Below, one piece after another: positions 54,801 through 64,000 of a stretch of 64,000 bases of DNA (its first letter is position 1; the number at the start of each line of letters is the position of its first letter). This DNA comes from MFD04580-c1 sp963702995 (GTDB taxonomy: Bacteria > Planctomycetota > Phycisphaerae > Tepidisphaerales > Tepidisphaeraceae). A program made the position numbers and the translations under genes. The stretch spans positions 4,712,001 through 4,776,000 of the forward strand of contig OY969783.1 of the NCBI GenBank assembly GCA_963702995.1, in the 5' to 3' direction. The notes under the pieces were generated by a model. The model saw only the letters and a list, made by a program, of their open reading frames with translations, searched no databases and had not been told where the DNA came from.

Positions 54801-55039
54801 ACGAGCTGTCGTCGAAGTACACGGTCAACTTCAGCCAGAGCTTCGATTTCGGGACGGGCAACAACGTCGAGACGAGCGTCGGCGTGACGCGAAAGTTCGA
54901 CGCCTTCTTCGCGGTCTTCCGCGCGTTCCACAACGAGACAACCAATCAGAACGGAGTGGGGATCAACGTCTATCCGAACGGCGTCGGGTACGGGCTGAAT
55001 ACCGACGCGCTCAACAATACGCTCAATACGCGGCGGTAA
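51843..55039 (+). CDS. LptD/OstA-like outer-membrane LPS-assembly protein (two frame breaks, about 52525 and 52605)
   Basis: About 1065 residues. The start is uncertain: ATG 51843 precedes a signal peptide (SGPAIACVILAPSAALVSPANAQ). An OstA/LptA-like domain follows (ETLVLTAKSAATWTQGKADV, VVQLEGPVVIELERARLSAR). A Pro/Ala linker with three perfect 18-bp repeats (APPAAS, 52440-52493) comes next. The frame shifts twice in this GC-rich linker and resumes as VPVAFEAANVETVDTNEGTV, a second OstA-like region (ELRADRVVLF, YLEGDVRIFF). The rest is a large beta-barrel with FADYYADRGPATGLNGTYSG-type strands and HRMRHLIEPEINLF. It should insert lipopolysaccharide-like lipids in the outer membrane. Confidence 0.82.
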
Positions 55040-55189
55040 ACCACGCCTATGGAGCGGCCGGAATCAGAAAATCCGAAGGAACGGGAATGGCAGGAAGGAA
55101 GAAATCGAAGCGGAGAACGATTCGGTTCTTCTTCCTGTTGGTTCCTCTTCATTTACTGGGCGCTCCGGCCGTCTGCATTTGATGTCGGT

Positions 55190-56635
55190 CTACTTGGGCG
55201 GGACCGGCACCGGCACGGGCGGCGCGGTGTTGGTGAGATGGGCTTGGTTTGCGACGGCCGCCTGCTCTTTGGGCAGGATCGTGCAGACCTCGTCGTAGAT
55301 CGCTTTCGCTTCGAGGTAATCCACGTCTTTGGTCTTATGGGCGACGAAATATTGCTCGTAGAGCGCCTTTGACTTGGACAGCCCCCGAAGGCGGCCGCGG
55401 ACGTAGTCGTCCGCGTGTTTGCGATACCAGCCGGCGAGCGTCACCATGTCGGCTTCGGTCAGCACGGCGGGGTCTTTGTTGGCCAGGTCGGCCGCCTGCG
55501 CCGTCTGGGCGTCAGCCTGGGCCGTGTACTTGATCGCCTCAGCCGGCTGGTCAACGTCCAGCAGCAGGCGGCCGACCACCTCATTCGCCGCCTTCACGTC
55601 GGTCGGTGCCCGGTTCAACTTGAACTTTGCCGCCTCAATGTCCCGGTGCAGCGCCTGCTCATCGCGGATGGCCGAGATGCGATTGAGGGCCTTGACCGAA
55701 ATGTCCCGGTTCGTCCGCCGCGCCAACGGCATGATCCGCTGGTAGAGCGCGATCGCGTCTTCGTACCGTCCGGCGGCGAGTTTTTCCTCGGCCTTCCGCG
55801 TGGCCACCGCGAAATAGCTCGCGGAGGCGGCCGCGCCTTGATTCGGGCATCCGGCCTGCGCGTCGTAGATTGCCATCAGCCGATCTTCAAAGTCATCGGT
55901 GAACTGGGGCAGGAGCCGCATCAGGAGCTGCGTGGCGGCGATCGCCGTGGGGTAGCCGGTGCAGTCGATGTTGGAAATCTCGTACGCGCGGCGGACGAGG
56001 TAGACCTTTGTCTCCAGGGTGAGTTTGCCGGCGTCGTCGCCGACATCCTTCAGAATCAACTGGGCGACGCCCAGCGTGCCCTGACGCTGATTTTGGGCGA
56101 GGCCCTTCTTATATCGAGCGCCGTAAACGCGGTCGAAGATCTGCTCGGGTGTTTCGGCGGCGCGGGTCGTGGCGGTGGGGACGCTGGTTGTGGGCGAAGC
56201 CTCCGGCCGCGTTGTCGGGTTGAGCGGTGGCCGGGGCGTCAGCCCGCTGGCACTGGCGAGGAGGCCGGACGCGGGCATGCCGGTCGTATTCGGCTCAACC
56301 GCGGCCGTCGTGCGGCCGCCGCCGCTCGAGCCGGTCATCGGCAGATTCAGCAGCGCGGCCTCGTCTTCAAACACGCTTGGCCCGGTCGTCGGGCCGGTGG
56401 GCCGAGCCGATGCGGCGCGTTGCCGGTCGAGCGTGGCGAGCAGGGCGGCCGGGTCCGAAGCCGGGGCGGAGACCGGACGTGTGGCCGGCGGCGCCGAAGA
56501 GGGTCGCGTGGCGGAGGCTGGGGCGGCCGCTCCGCTCGGCGCCACGCCGATAAGACTCCCGAGCGCAAATGCGATCGTGACGACCATCGGGTGCGCCGAT
56601 CTGCGAAGCCCACCAACGCTAAAATTCAAATTCAT
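55190..56635 (-). CDS. Secreted helical-repeat (TPR-like) hypothetical protein
   Basis: 481 residues from ATG 56635. The N-terminus has a hydrophobic signal segment (MVVTIAFALGSLIGVAPSGA) followed by a Pro/Thr/Ala-rich disordered region to about residue 165. The rest is alpha-helical: RVYGARYKKGLAQNQRQG, LETKVYLVRRAYEISNIDCT, AEEKLAAGRYEDAIALYQRI and ANEVVGRLLLDVDQPAEAIK. These look like tetratricopeptide or similar helical hairpins. It ends in a VPVPVPP tail. There is no catalytic motif. It is convergent with the LptD-like gene, and the 150 bp between them hold a degraded AAATCCGAAGGAA element. Confidence 0.7.
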   Translation of the reverse strand: MNLNFSVGGLRRSAHPMVVTIAFALGSLIGVAPSGAAAPASATRPSSAPPATRPVSAPASDPAALLATLDRQRAASARPTGPTTGPSVFEDEAALLNLPMTGSSGGGRTTAAVEPNTTGMPASGLLASASGLTPRPPLNPTTRPEASPTTSVPTATTRAAETPEQIFDRVYGARYKKGLAQNQRQGTLGVAQLILKDVGDDAGKLTLETKVYLVRRAYEISNIDCTGYPTAIAATQLLMRLLPQFTDDFEDRLMAIYDAQAGCPNQGAAASASYFAVATRKAEEKLAAGRYEDAIALYQRIMPLARRTNRDISVKALNRISAIRDEQALHRDIEAAKFKLNRAPTDVKAANEVVGRLLLDVDQPAEAIKYTAQADAQTAQAADLANKDPAVLTEADMVTLAGWYRKHADDYVRGRLRGLSKSKALYEQYFVAHKTKDVDYLEAKAIYDEVCTILPKEQAAVANQAHLTNTAPPVPVPVPPK

Positions 56636-56869
56636 GCGGTGTCACCCTGTACGTCTAGCGATCAACCTGGAACCTAAAACAGAGCGTACCCGCCGGAGGC
56701 TTGGCTCGATCCCGCCGCCCCAAGATTAGGCGTGGAACATTGGCGAATCATTAAGAGATTGTCAAAGGATGCGGGCATCCTTGCCCTCGTATGATGCACC
56801 GTCTCACGCCCCGGCTGATTTGTGCCCCGGGTTGTTGAGGCGCAGAAGGGTCATTCGGAGGCTCTCTCG

Positions 56870-58825
56870 ATGTCAGCAGGGTTGCGAACGTCGTTTCTTC
56901 CGCACTCCCGTCCGTTGCCCAGGTCTGGAAAGTGGGTTGAGCCGCTGGAATCGCGGGCGCTATTGAGCGTGACGCCGTCCGGGTTCACGCAGAACCAGTA
57001 CGTCGGCGGTTTGGAAGCACCGACCGCGATGGATTTCGCTCCCGACGGCCGCCTCTTCGTTTGTCAGCAGACGGGTGGGCTTCGGGTGGTGAAGAACGGC
57101 ACGTTGCTCGCGGCCCCGTTCGTCAATCTGCCTGTCGATCACAACGGCGAGCGCGGCTTGCTGGGCGTCGCCTTTGACCCCAGCTTCGCCACCAACCACT
57201 ACGTTTATGTCTACTGGACGACCGACTCGCCGGCCGCCCACAACCGGGTGAGCCGCTTCACCGCCGACCCGTCAAACCCCGATGTGGCGCTGGCGGGTAG
57301 CGAGCTGGATCTGATCGACCTGCCCGACCTGTCGGCCGCCACCAACCACAACGGCGGGGCGATCCACTTCGGACCGGACGGCAAGCTCTACATCGGCGTC
57401 GGCGACAACGCGAACGGGGCGAACGCCCAGTCTCTCAATACGACCAAGGGGAAGGTGCTGCGGATCAACTCGGACGGCACGATCCCCGCCGACAACCCGT
57501 TCGTTTCGCAGACGACGGGCATCAACCAGGCGATCTGGGCGATGGGCTTCAGGAACCCCTTCACCTTTGCCGTCGAGCCGACGTCGGTGACGTCGGGTGC
57601 CCAGACGACGGGCGGCCGCATCTTCGTCAATGACGTCGGGCTCAACACCTGGGAAGAGATCGACCAGGGCATTGCCGGCGCCAACTACGGCTGGCCGATC
57701 ACCGAAGGGGATCGCACGGCGGGTCAGGTTGTGCCGGCGAACTACCGCGACCCGCTCTTCACCTACAACCATGGCAAGAACGATTCGAACGGCTGCGCGA
57801 TCACCGGCGGGACGTTCTATGAGCCGCCCGCCGGCGCGACGGCGGCCTTCCCCGCGCCCTACGTTGGCCGCTATTTCTATGACGATCTTTGCGGCGGCTA
57901 CATCCGGTCGATCGATCCGGCGAACCCGGCGGCCGCGGCGACGACGTTCGCCACCCACCTCGGCCAACCGGTGGATCTGAAGGTCGGGCCCGACGGGCGG
58001 CTGTTCGCGCTAAACCATTCCGGGTCGGTGCAGGTCTTCGCGCCGACCGCCTCCGGCTCGGGCGGCACGCCCGACCTGGCCGTCACCGTCAGCGGGCGCG
58101 TACCGGCCAGGGCCATCAGCGCCGGAGCGGGGTACGCCGGCGACCGGATCAGCGTGAAGATCCACATCATCAACGCGGGGAACTCGCAGCTCACCGGCAC
58201 GGTGCCGCTGCACCTGTACTTCTCGACCGACACGGCCCTGGATGGCTCCGACACGCTCGTGCCCGGCGTCGCGATCAGTGCCCGCCTCAACCTGCGGCCG
58301 AACCACGCGCTGACCCGCACCGTCACCTTTCGCGTCCCCGCGCTGCCGGCCGGGACCTACTACGTCATCGGCCAATCCGAGAGCGGTAACACCGGCGAAC
58401 TGGATGTCTCCGACAACGCGGCATCGCTCTCGACGCCGATCGCCGTCACCCCCGCGACAATCGATCTCACCGGCGCTTTCCACCTCCCCACGCCGACGGC
58501 GCTGACGCCGGGCGGAGCTTCGACGCTTCGCCTGGACGTGACCAATGCCGGCACGGTCGCTGCGAGCGGCCGACTTACGGTCGAATTCGATGCCGTAGCG
58601 GCCGCGACGCCGACGGCCGCCGGAACGCCGCTGGCGACCGTCACCCATGCCGCCAAAGTCAGGCCTGGCCATTCCGCGCCAACGAAGGTCCGATTCCGCG
58701 TCCCAGCGGACTTGGCGGCTGGGGAATACCTTCTTGTGGCGCGGATCGACCCGATGGCGATCTTCAGCGACGTCAACATCACGAACAACAGGGTCACGGC
58801 GGGCCAAGGCATTACGGTTGCGTAA
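56870..58825 (+). CDS. LEPR-XLL protein: PQQ-dependent sugar (glucose/sorbosone) dehydrogenase-like propeller plus CARDB domains
   Basis: 651 residues. ATG 56870 follows CGGAGG. LESRALLS (26-33) is the LEPR-XLL-type motif after a basic start. Residues about 45-400 are a soluble aldose-sugar dehydrogenase-like propeller: APTAMDFAPDGRLFVCQQTG, LPVDHNGERGLLGVAFDP, ATNHNGGAIHFGPDGKLYIG (His-Asn-Gly-Gly), GFRNPFTFAVEP and NYGWPITEGD. These fit PQQ-binding or related enzymes. Two CARDB-type beta-sandwiches follow (VKIHIINAGNSQLTGTVPLH; LRLDVTNAGTVAASGRLTVE). It may oxidise sugars at the cell surface. Confidence 0.88.
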   Translation: MSAGLRTSFLPHSRPLPRSGKWVEPLESRALLSVTPSGFTQNQYVGGLEAPTAMDFAPDGRLFVCQQTGGLRVVKNGTLLAAPFVNLPVDHNGERGLLGVAFDPSFATNHYVYVYWTTDSPAAHNRVSRFTADPSNPDVALAGSELDLIDLPDLSAATNHNGGAIHFGPDGKLYIGVGDNANGANAQSLNTTKGKVLRINSDGTIPADNPFVSQTTGINQAIWAMGFRNPFTFAVEPTSVTSGAQTTGGRIFVNDVGLNTWEEIDQGIAGANYGWPITEGDRTAGQVVPANYRDPLFTYNHGKNDSNGCAITGGTFYEPPAGATAAFPAPYVGRYFYDDLCGGYIRSIDPANPAAAATTFATHLGQPVDLKVGPDGRLFALNHSGSVQVFAPTASGSGGTPDLAVTVSGRVPARAISAGAGYAGDRISVKIHIINAGNSQLTGTVPLHLYFSTDTALDGSDTLVPGVAISARLNLRPNHALTRTVTFRVPALPAGTYYVIGQSESGNTGELDVSDNAASLSTPIAVTPATIDLTGAFHLPTPTALTPGGASTLRLDVTNAGTVAASGRLTVEFDAVAAATPTAAGTPLATVTHAAKVRPGHSAPTKVRFRVPADLAAGEYLLVARIDPMAIFSDVNITNNRVTAGQGITVA

Positions 58826-59200
58826 CTGGGGAATCGATTGTCAAGCTCTGTTCGCCGCAAAAAGCTGGAGTCCTGGAGGGGGCGCGTGGTACGATCCTTC
58901 ACGATGCTCTCGATGGCTGAGAACATTTCTTTCCAGTGAGGCGTTCCGGTTGATGGCTGGCCCTCTGGCGGGGCATTTGGCGGTTGATTGGAAAGGCCCA
59001 CCTTCCTGGCGGAAGAAGCCACCTTTTCCGATCCTCCGGCAAACGACCTGATCAACCCTCTTCGTCCCCCTGGCCCCTGTCCGTCGATGCGCCCCGATGT
59101 CCGATCACCCGGCCGCAAGCTATTCCGCGAGTCTCGGGTGGGCTGTGGGCGTGGCCCCGGCCCGGATCGGCGAATCACCTCTGTCGAAGGAGCCAATGCC
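58826..59200. other. Spacer between two LEPR-XLL genes
   Basis: 375 bp with no supported gene. TGGTACGAT near 58888 resembles the extended -10 seen at 10936, without a clear -35. AAGGAG at 59187-59192 is the ribosome-binding site of the next gene. Confidence 0.35.
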
Positions 59201-61829
59201 ATGACCCCACCCACTTCGCCCAACGGCCGATTTTCCAGTCATCATTTTCGAGCAAAGGCCCGCGCGCGAATCGGAGGAGTGCCGCGGCCGCACAGAACGG
59301 TGCGTGGGTTGAGCATCTTGAGGCGAGGCAATTCCTCTCGGTGACGGTGCCATCGAACAACGAGGAGAGCGGCGGCGATGGGCCGGTGTTGACGGCGCCC
59401 GCCAGCTCGAAGCCCGCCGCCAGCGCCCAGCCGACCTCAAAGGGGACGGCGGCCGCGACGGCCAACGTCGCACCGGTCATCTCCAGCATCCCGGATGGGA
59501 CGGTCAACTATCCATCCACCTTCACCTACCAGGTCGTCGCGACGGGCACGCCGGCCCCGAGTTTTTCGTTGAGCGGCGGCCCCGGCGGACTGACGATCAA
59601 CCGCACGACCGGGCTCATTACCTTCACGCCCAGCTCGCGACAGATCGGTGCCCAGTCGGTGACGATCAAGGCGACCAACAGCGTCGGCAGCGCTTCGAAG
59701 TCGTTCAAGCTGACGGTGACCAACTACGTAGCCCCCGTGATCGCCACGCCGCCCGCCCAGGTCGCGACGGCCGGGGCGGCGTTTTCGTACCAGCTTGCGG
59801 CGACCGGAACGCCCGCGCCGACTTTCGCGCTGGTCAGCGGCCCGGCGGGGCTGACCGTCTCCAGCAGCGGTTTAGTCTCCTGGACGCCGAGCGCAGTCGC
59901 GGCGGCTCAGAGCGTGACGGTCGCCGCCACCAACGCCGCGGGGAGCGTCAGCAGCACGTTCGCCATCAGCGTCGCCCCGGACACCACGCCGCCGACGACG
60001 CCGTTCGTCACCGTCGGGCCGATCACCACGGTTGACTCGATCCTCCTCAGCTGGGCACCCTCGACGGATAACGTCGGCGTGACCGGGTATCGCATTTACA
60101 ACTACACGCCCGCTGTCTATCGCGGGCACAGCGGGCGCGGCGGCGGAATTACGCTGGTGTCGCCCGCCAAGCTTACCCTTCTGGTCGATGGCCTGGTCTC
60201 GACGAGCTACACCTTCACCGGCCTGGCGACCAACTCCACGCACCAGTACGTCGTCTCCGCCCGCGACGCCGCCGGGAACGAGGCTTACTCGGCCGTGGCC
60301 ACCGGCACGACGCTCCTCCCGCCCTCGTTCGACTGGAGCTACTTTGGGGCCACTGACCCGGCGATGACGGTGGTCGCGAACCACAACCTCACGTTCTACT
60401 TCAGCGCCTCCGGAAGCCCGTATCCGACATTGTCGGTCGTCTCGGCGCCGGCCGGCGTTGTGTTCACGCCCGGCCAGGTCACCAACTCGCAGTTGACGTA
60501 CGTCACCCCGAACATTTCCTGGACGCCGACGCCGGACGAAGTCGGCGCCAACTCGATTGTCATGCGGGCGACGAACAGCGTCGGCACGTTCACGATGACC
60601 ATCCCCATCACCGTGACGCCCGATACGCCGCAGGTCTCGGTGAGCCTTAACGGCGGCATCACGTACACGGCCGGGCAGTTCGCCTCGGGCCAGTCGAACT
60701 ACGTCGTCACCGCCAACCCCGGCTTTGGCAACTTTGGCTACCCCCACCCGCTGATCCCGCAATACGCTCTGGCCGGCGCGCCGTTCAACTTCCAGGTCAG
60801 CACGGCAAGCAACAGCGGCCCGACCACGCTGGCCCTTGTCTCCGCGCCGGCAGGCATGACGCTCGACCCGACCACCGGCGTCGGCACGTGGACGCCAACC
60901 AAGGACGAGGCCGGGAACACCACCGTCCTGGTCGCCGCCACCAACGCGGCCGGGACATCGACGCTGCACCTGAACTTCCCCACCTTTTTCACCGGCGCCC
61001 CCGGCACGCCGGCGGCGACGTACGTCACGGGCACATCCGGCGTGCTGACCAACAATCCGGTGATCAGTTGGCCCCCCCGGCCGATACGGTCGGCCTGGCC
61101 GATTACGTTGTGACGGTGACCAGCGCCCAGACGAACGTCGCCACGACGATCGATACCCAAAGCACCGCCACGAGCTACGCCCTCTCGGGCCTGGGCGGTG
61201 GGCAGTACTTCGTCACGGTTACGCCGTATGACGCAAACGGCAACGCGGGGATCGTGAGCCCGGCGATCAGCATCTACGCCGCCGCCATGACGCCCGTCTC
61301 CTGGGCGGTCAGCACGCCGACCGCCACTGTCGGCTCGCCATTGACGGCACAGTTCGCGTCGGCCAACAGCGGGTACACCTACTCGATCGTCTCCGGCCCG
61401 GCCGGGGCGACGATCAACCCGACGACCGGGCTTCTCTCCTGGGTGCCGGCGGCCCCGGGCGCCACGCCGATCATCGTCGCCGCGACGAACCCCAACGGCT
61501 GGGGCACGGTGCAGGCGGTGTTGAACATCGGTGTCGCGCTGAGTGACGCGCCGACGGCACTGGCCGTCACGCCCGGCGCCGACCCGCTGACCGGCAACCC
61601 GACCCTCACGGCGACGTGGGCGCCGCCGACGCTGAACGCGGCCGCCATCGTCGGCTACCACGTCCAGATCGTCCCCACAGGCGGGGCCGCCCTGACAATC
61701 GACGTGCAGGCGACGGGCCCGCTGAGCCTCAGCCTGTCCGACCAGGGGATCACGACCGGTTCGATTCAGGTGACGGCGTTCGACGCGATGGGGAACGTTG
61801 GCATCCCGACCGCGTGGCTCACGTTCTGA
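59201..61829 (+). CDS. LEPR-XLL surface protein with putative-Ig and fibronectin type III repeats (frame breaks at about 59247 and 61073)
   Basis: About 876 residues. ATG 59201 has AAGGAG eight bases upstream. The start frame (TPPTSPNGRFSSHHF) joins SSKGPRANRRSA once one T is added to the run 59245-59248. LEARQFLS then falls at residues 40-47. Repeated cadherin-like putative Ig units follow (SGGPGGLTINRTTGLITFTP; GPAGLTVSSSGLVSWTPSA; APAGMTLDPTTGVGTWTPT), with FN3-like modules between (ILLSWAPSTDNVGVTGYRIY). At the seven-C run 61072-61078 a one-base correction joins VISWAPPADTVGLADYVVTV to the C-terminal part. It is secreted and adhesin-like with no membrane anchor. Confidence 0.82.
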
Positions 61830-62422
61830 TCCGCACGCGGATCTATCCGATTCCGCCGGCCGAGTGAGCCCGGAGCCGCGAGCGCCGACGCGCCGGCGGT
61901 TCCGGGTGCCACTGGCGGCCGGCAACTACTGGTCCGTTCGAGGCAAGATTGCGGGTGCGCGGGGATGCCGTCAGACGTGCCGCCGGTGCCCTCGCCGGCG
62001 GGCATCAGCATGGTCGGCAGATAGCACGCGGCAAGTCGGGTCGGTAGCTGGTGGCGGCTCGAACAGCATCCTTCAGGCGTTCGCGGATCTGATGCCGCGT
62101 GGGATCCCGACGCCGGAAGCTCCGTGGAAGGGACAAAGACCGTCGATCGACGCTTCAACGGCGCATCATCGGGAATGGACCGTGTCAGCGTCGCGGTTCC
62201 GCAGGCGTCCTCGTGGCCGCACGATTTTTTAGCCGGTTGTTAAGGTCGTCAGCCTATGATAAAACGCCTCACCTTTCGAGGCGTGCCGGCAGGCATACCA
62301 CACAATTGGCAGGGCTGGGCCGCCAAAAAACCACAACCGCTGGCGGCCCGTCCTGTCATTCTGCTGCTCGCCTCACGCGGGCTGAAGCGGTCCCCGAATA
62401 CTGATTCCGCAGCGAGGGCCTG
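61830..62422. other. Intergenic region before dnaE
   Basis: 593 bp with no supported gene. TATGATAAAA near 62257 is a possible -10 for dnaE without a matching -35 at standard spacing. Weak dyads are visible but no terminator. Confidence 0.3.
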
Positions 62423-64000
62423 ATGCCGTTCGTCCACCTTCACGTCCATACCCATTACTCCCTGCTCGACGGGGCGTGCCGTATTTCTGACCTGGTAAAG
62501 CGGACCAAGGCGCTCGGGATGGACAGTCTCGCCATCACCGATCACGGATGCATGTTCGGCGTGATCGAGTTCTTCAACGAGTGCAAGAAAGAGGGGATCA
62601 AACCGATCCTGGGGATGGAAGCCTACATGGCCCCCGGCGATCGGCGGGACCGGGCGGCGCAGAACGGGGAGACGGCGTATCACCTGCTCCTGCTGGCGCA
62701 GAACCTGGAGGGATACCACAACCTGGTGAAGCTCTCCAGCACGGCCTATCGGGAGGGCTTTTACTACAAGCCGCGGATCGACAAAGAGGTGCTGAAGGAG
62801 TTCAACAAGGGGCTCATCGCGACCAGCGCCTGCCTGGGCGGGGAGATCCCCTCGGCCTTCATGAAGCGGGACGGCAAGGCGGCCAAGAAAGTCGCGGAGA
62901 CCTACCTGGAGATCTTCGGGCCGGACCGGTTCTTCATCGAAGTGCAGAAGCAGGGCGTTAAAGAGCAGGACCTGGTCAACCCGGAGCTGGCCGACCTGGC
63001 CAACCGTGTCGGGGCGGGGCTGGTGGCGACGAACGACGTTCACTTCCTGAACAAGGAAGATCACTTCGCGCACGACGTGCTTTGCTGCATCAGCATGGGG
63101 CGGCTGGTGAACGAAGAGAATCGGATGAAGTACCCAACCGAGCTCTATCTCAAGAGCCCGCAGGAGATGGCGGAAGCGCTGCAGGACTTCCCCGCGGCGA
63201 TTGAGAACACGGCGCGGATCGCGTCGATGTGCGACCTGTCGCTCGACTTCTCAAAGCGGTACGCCCCGGTCTATCGGGTGCCAAAGGAGAAGCTGCGGCC
63301 GCCGGCCGACCGGTTAACGACGGACGCGACCGCCGGCGCAGTCAGCCCGGCCGCCTCACCCCGCGCGGACGACGAGCTCTATCTCCGCCAGCTTTGTGAT
63401 GAGGGGCTCATCTGGCGCTATGGCACGCGGGACGTCGGGCCGGAAATCCTGGAGCGACTGGAAAAAGAGCTGAAGACGATTATCAGCAAGAGCTTCTGCT
63501 CCTACTTCCTGATCGTCTGGGATTTCTGCAATTTCGCGCGGGACAACGGCATTCCTGTCGGCGCCAGAGGGTCGGGCGTAGGGACGATGGTCGGGTACCT
63601 GCTGGGGCTGTGCAATGTGGATCCGACGCGCTACAACCTGCTGTTCGAACGGTTCATGGACCCGAGCCGCAATGAGATGCCGGATATCGATATCGATATC
63701 TGCCAGGACGGCCGCCAGAAGGTGATCGAGTACGTCCGCAATAAGTACGGGCACGTGGCGCAGATCATCACGTTCGGGACGCTGGCGGCCAAGGCGGTGT
63801 GCAAGGACGTCGGCCGCGTGATGGGCGTACCATTGGCGGAGACGGATCGGATCACCAAGCTCATCCCCGGCATCCCGGGCATGACTCTCGACAAGGCGCT
63901 CGGTCAGGTGCCGGAGCTGAACGAGCTTTACAATTCAAACCCGCAAGCGAAGCAGATCATCGATATCGGCAAGCGGCTGGAGGGCCTCTGCCGCAACGCC
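62423..64000 (+). CDS. dnaE: DNA polymerase III subunit alpha, DnaE (3' end outside window)
   Basis: 526 codons are visible from ATG 62423; the frame is still open at 64000. The N-terminal PHP domain shows FVHLHVHTHYSLLDGACRIS, MDSLAITDHGCMFGVIEFF and GLVATNDVHFLNKEDHFAHD. The polymerase part follows with KSFCSYFLIVWDFCNFARDN, PVGARGSGVGTMVGYLLGL and the catalytic Asp cluster EMPDIDIDICQD. It is the replicative polymerase. A short linker of about 25 residues rich in Ala, Thr and Pro (TTDATAGAVSPAASPRADD) is inserted before the palm. No intein is seen in the part shown. Confidence 0.95.
   Translation, partial: MPFVHLHVHTHYSLLDGACRISDLVKRTKALGMDSLAITDHGCMFGVIEFFNECKKEGIKPILGMEAYMAPGDRRDRAAQNGETAYHLLLLAQNLEGYHNLVKLSSTAYREGFYYKPRIDKEVLKEFNKGLIATSACLGGEIPSAFMKRDGKAAKKVAETYLEIFGPDRFFIEVQKQGVKEQDLVNPELADLANRVGAGLVATNDVHFLNKEDHFAHDVLCCISMGRLVNEENRMKYPTELYLKSPQEMAEALQDFPAAIENTARIASMCDLSLDFSKRYAPVYRVPKEKLRPPADRLTTDATAGAVSPAASPRADDELYLRQLCDEGLIWRYGTRDVGPEILERLEKELKTIISKSFCSYFLIVWDFCNFARDNGIPVGARGSGVGTMVGYLLGLCNVDPTRYNLLFERFMDPSRNEMPDIDIDICQDGRQKVIEYVRNKYGHVAQIITFGTLAAKAVCKDVGRVMGVPLAETDRITKLIPGIPGMTLDKALGQVPELNELYNSNPQAKQIIDIGKRLEGLCRNA

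Noticed and set aside
62423..64000. Intein in dnaE, as found in some bacteria
   Set aside because: The visible part runs through the catalytic PDIDID region without interruption. The remainder of the gene is outside the window.

Overview
The window looks like a chromosomal contig from a high-GC planctomycete, most likely class Phycisphaerae and near Tepidisphaera/Humisphaera. That placement is an inference. It rests on four large secreted proteins with an N-terminal LEPR-XLL-type motif (IEPRRLFA, MESRYLLA, LESRALLS, LEARQFLS), a HEAT/cytochrome c/DUF1080 protein, a PurS-PurL fusion, a class II NrdJ ribonucleotide reductase, an LptD-like outer-membrane protein and many short palindromic intergenic repeats. 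No rRNA, tRNA, CRISPR array, prophage or complete insertion sequence was recognised.

Layout. 1-4.5 kb: carbohydrate catabolism (DUF1080 cytochrome protein, GH2 glycosidase), then a helicase-like remnant. 4.9-14.7 kb: a conserved hypothetical gene and a two-component cluster (two receivers, a membrane PAS kinase, a receiver-kinase, a hybrid kinase). 14.6-21.1 kb: an NHL-repeat remnant, a cluster of GGCACAC palindromes, and two giant LEPR-XLL surface proteins. 21.5-32 kb: SMP-30 lipoprotein, DEAD-box helicase with a long acidic insert, ABC exporter with a PDZ-like insert, DegT aminotransferase, a small Q-rich protein, an ECF sigma/anti-sigma-like pair and a secreted hypothetical protein. 32-38.3 kb: GH29 alpha-L-fucosidase, purSL, pyrD. 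38.4-40.3 kb: a two-gene accessory island with visibly lower GC. 41.1-48.3 kb: dcd, a 167-bp tandem repeat, intein-containing nrdJ, a DoxX-like membrane protein. 48.9-56.6 kb: SppA, a nucleoside deaminase, an LptD-like protein, a secreted helical-repeat protein. 56.8-61.8 kb: two more LEPR-XLL surface proteins. 62.4-64 kb: the 5' part of dnaE.

Functional themes. Nucleotide supply and replication genes (purSL, pyrD, dcd, nrdJ, nucleoside deaminase, dnaE) alternate with envelope functions (SppA, LptD-like protein, ABC exporter, LEPR-XLL proteins), plant or algal polysaccharide degradation (GH2, GH29, DUF1080) and environmental sensing.

Quality caveat. At least fourteen reading-frame breaks fall inside otherwise intact, well-conserved genes, including purL and pyrD. 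Many sit in short homopolymers and are repaired by one base. This pattern fits uncorrected indels in a long-read or metagenome assembly better than real decay, so these genes are annotated as single CDSs with the break position given.

The most unusual biology is the PDZ-like insert in the ABC exporter, the acidic insert between DEAD-box motifs II and III, the nrdJ intein, a heptanucleotide repeat inside purL, the LEPR-XLL protein set, and the unrecognised two-gene island at 38.5-40.2 kb.
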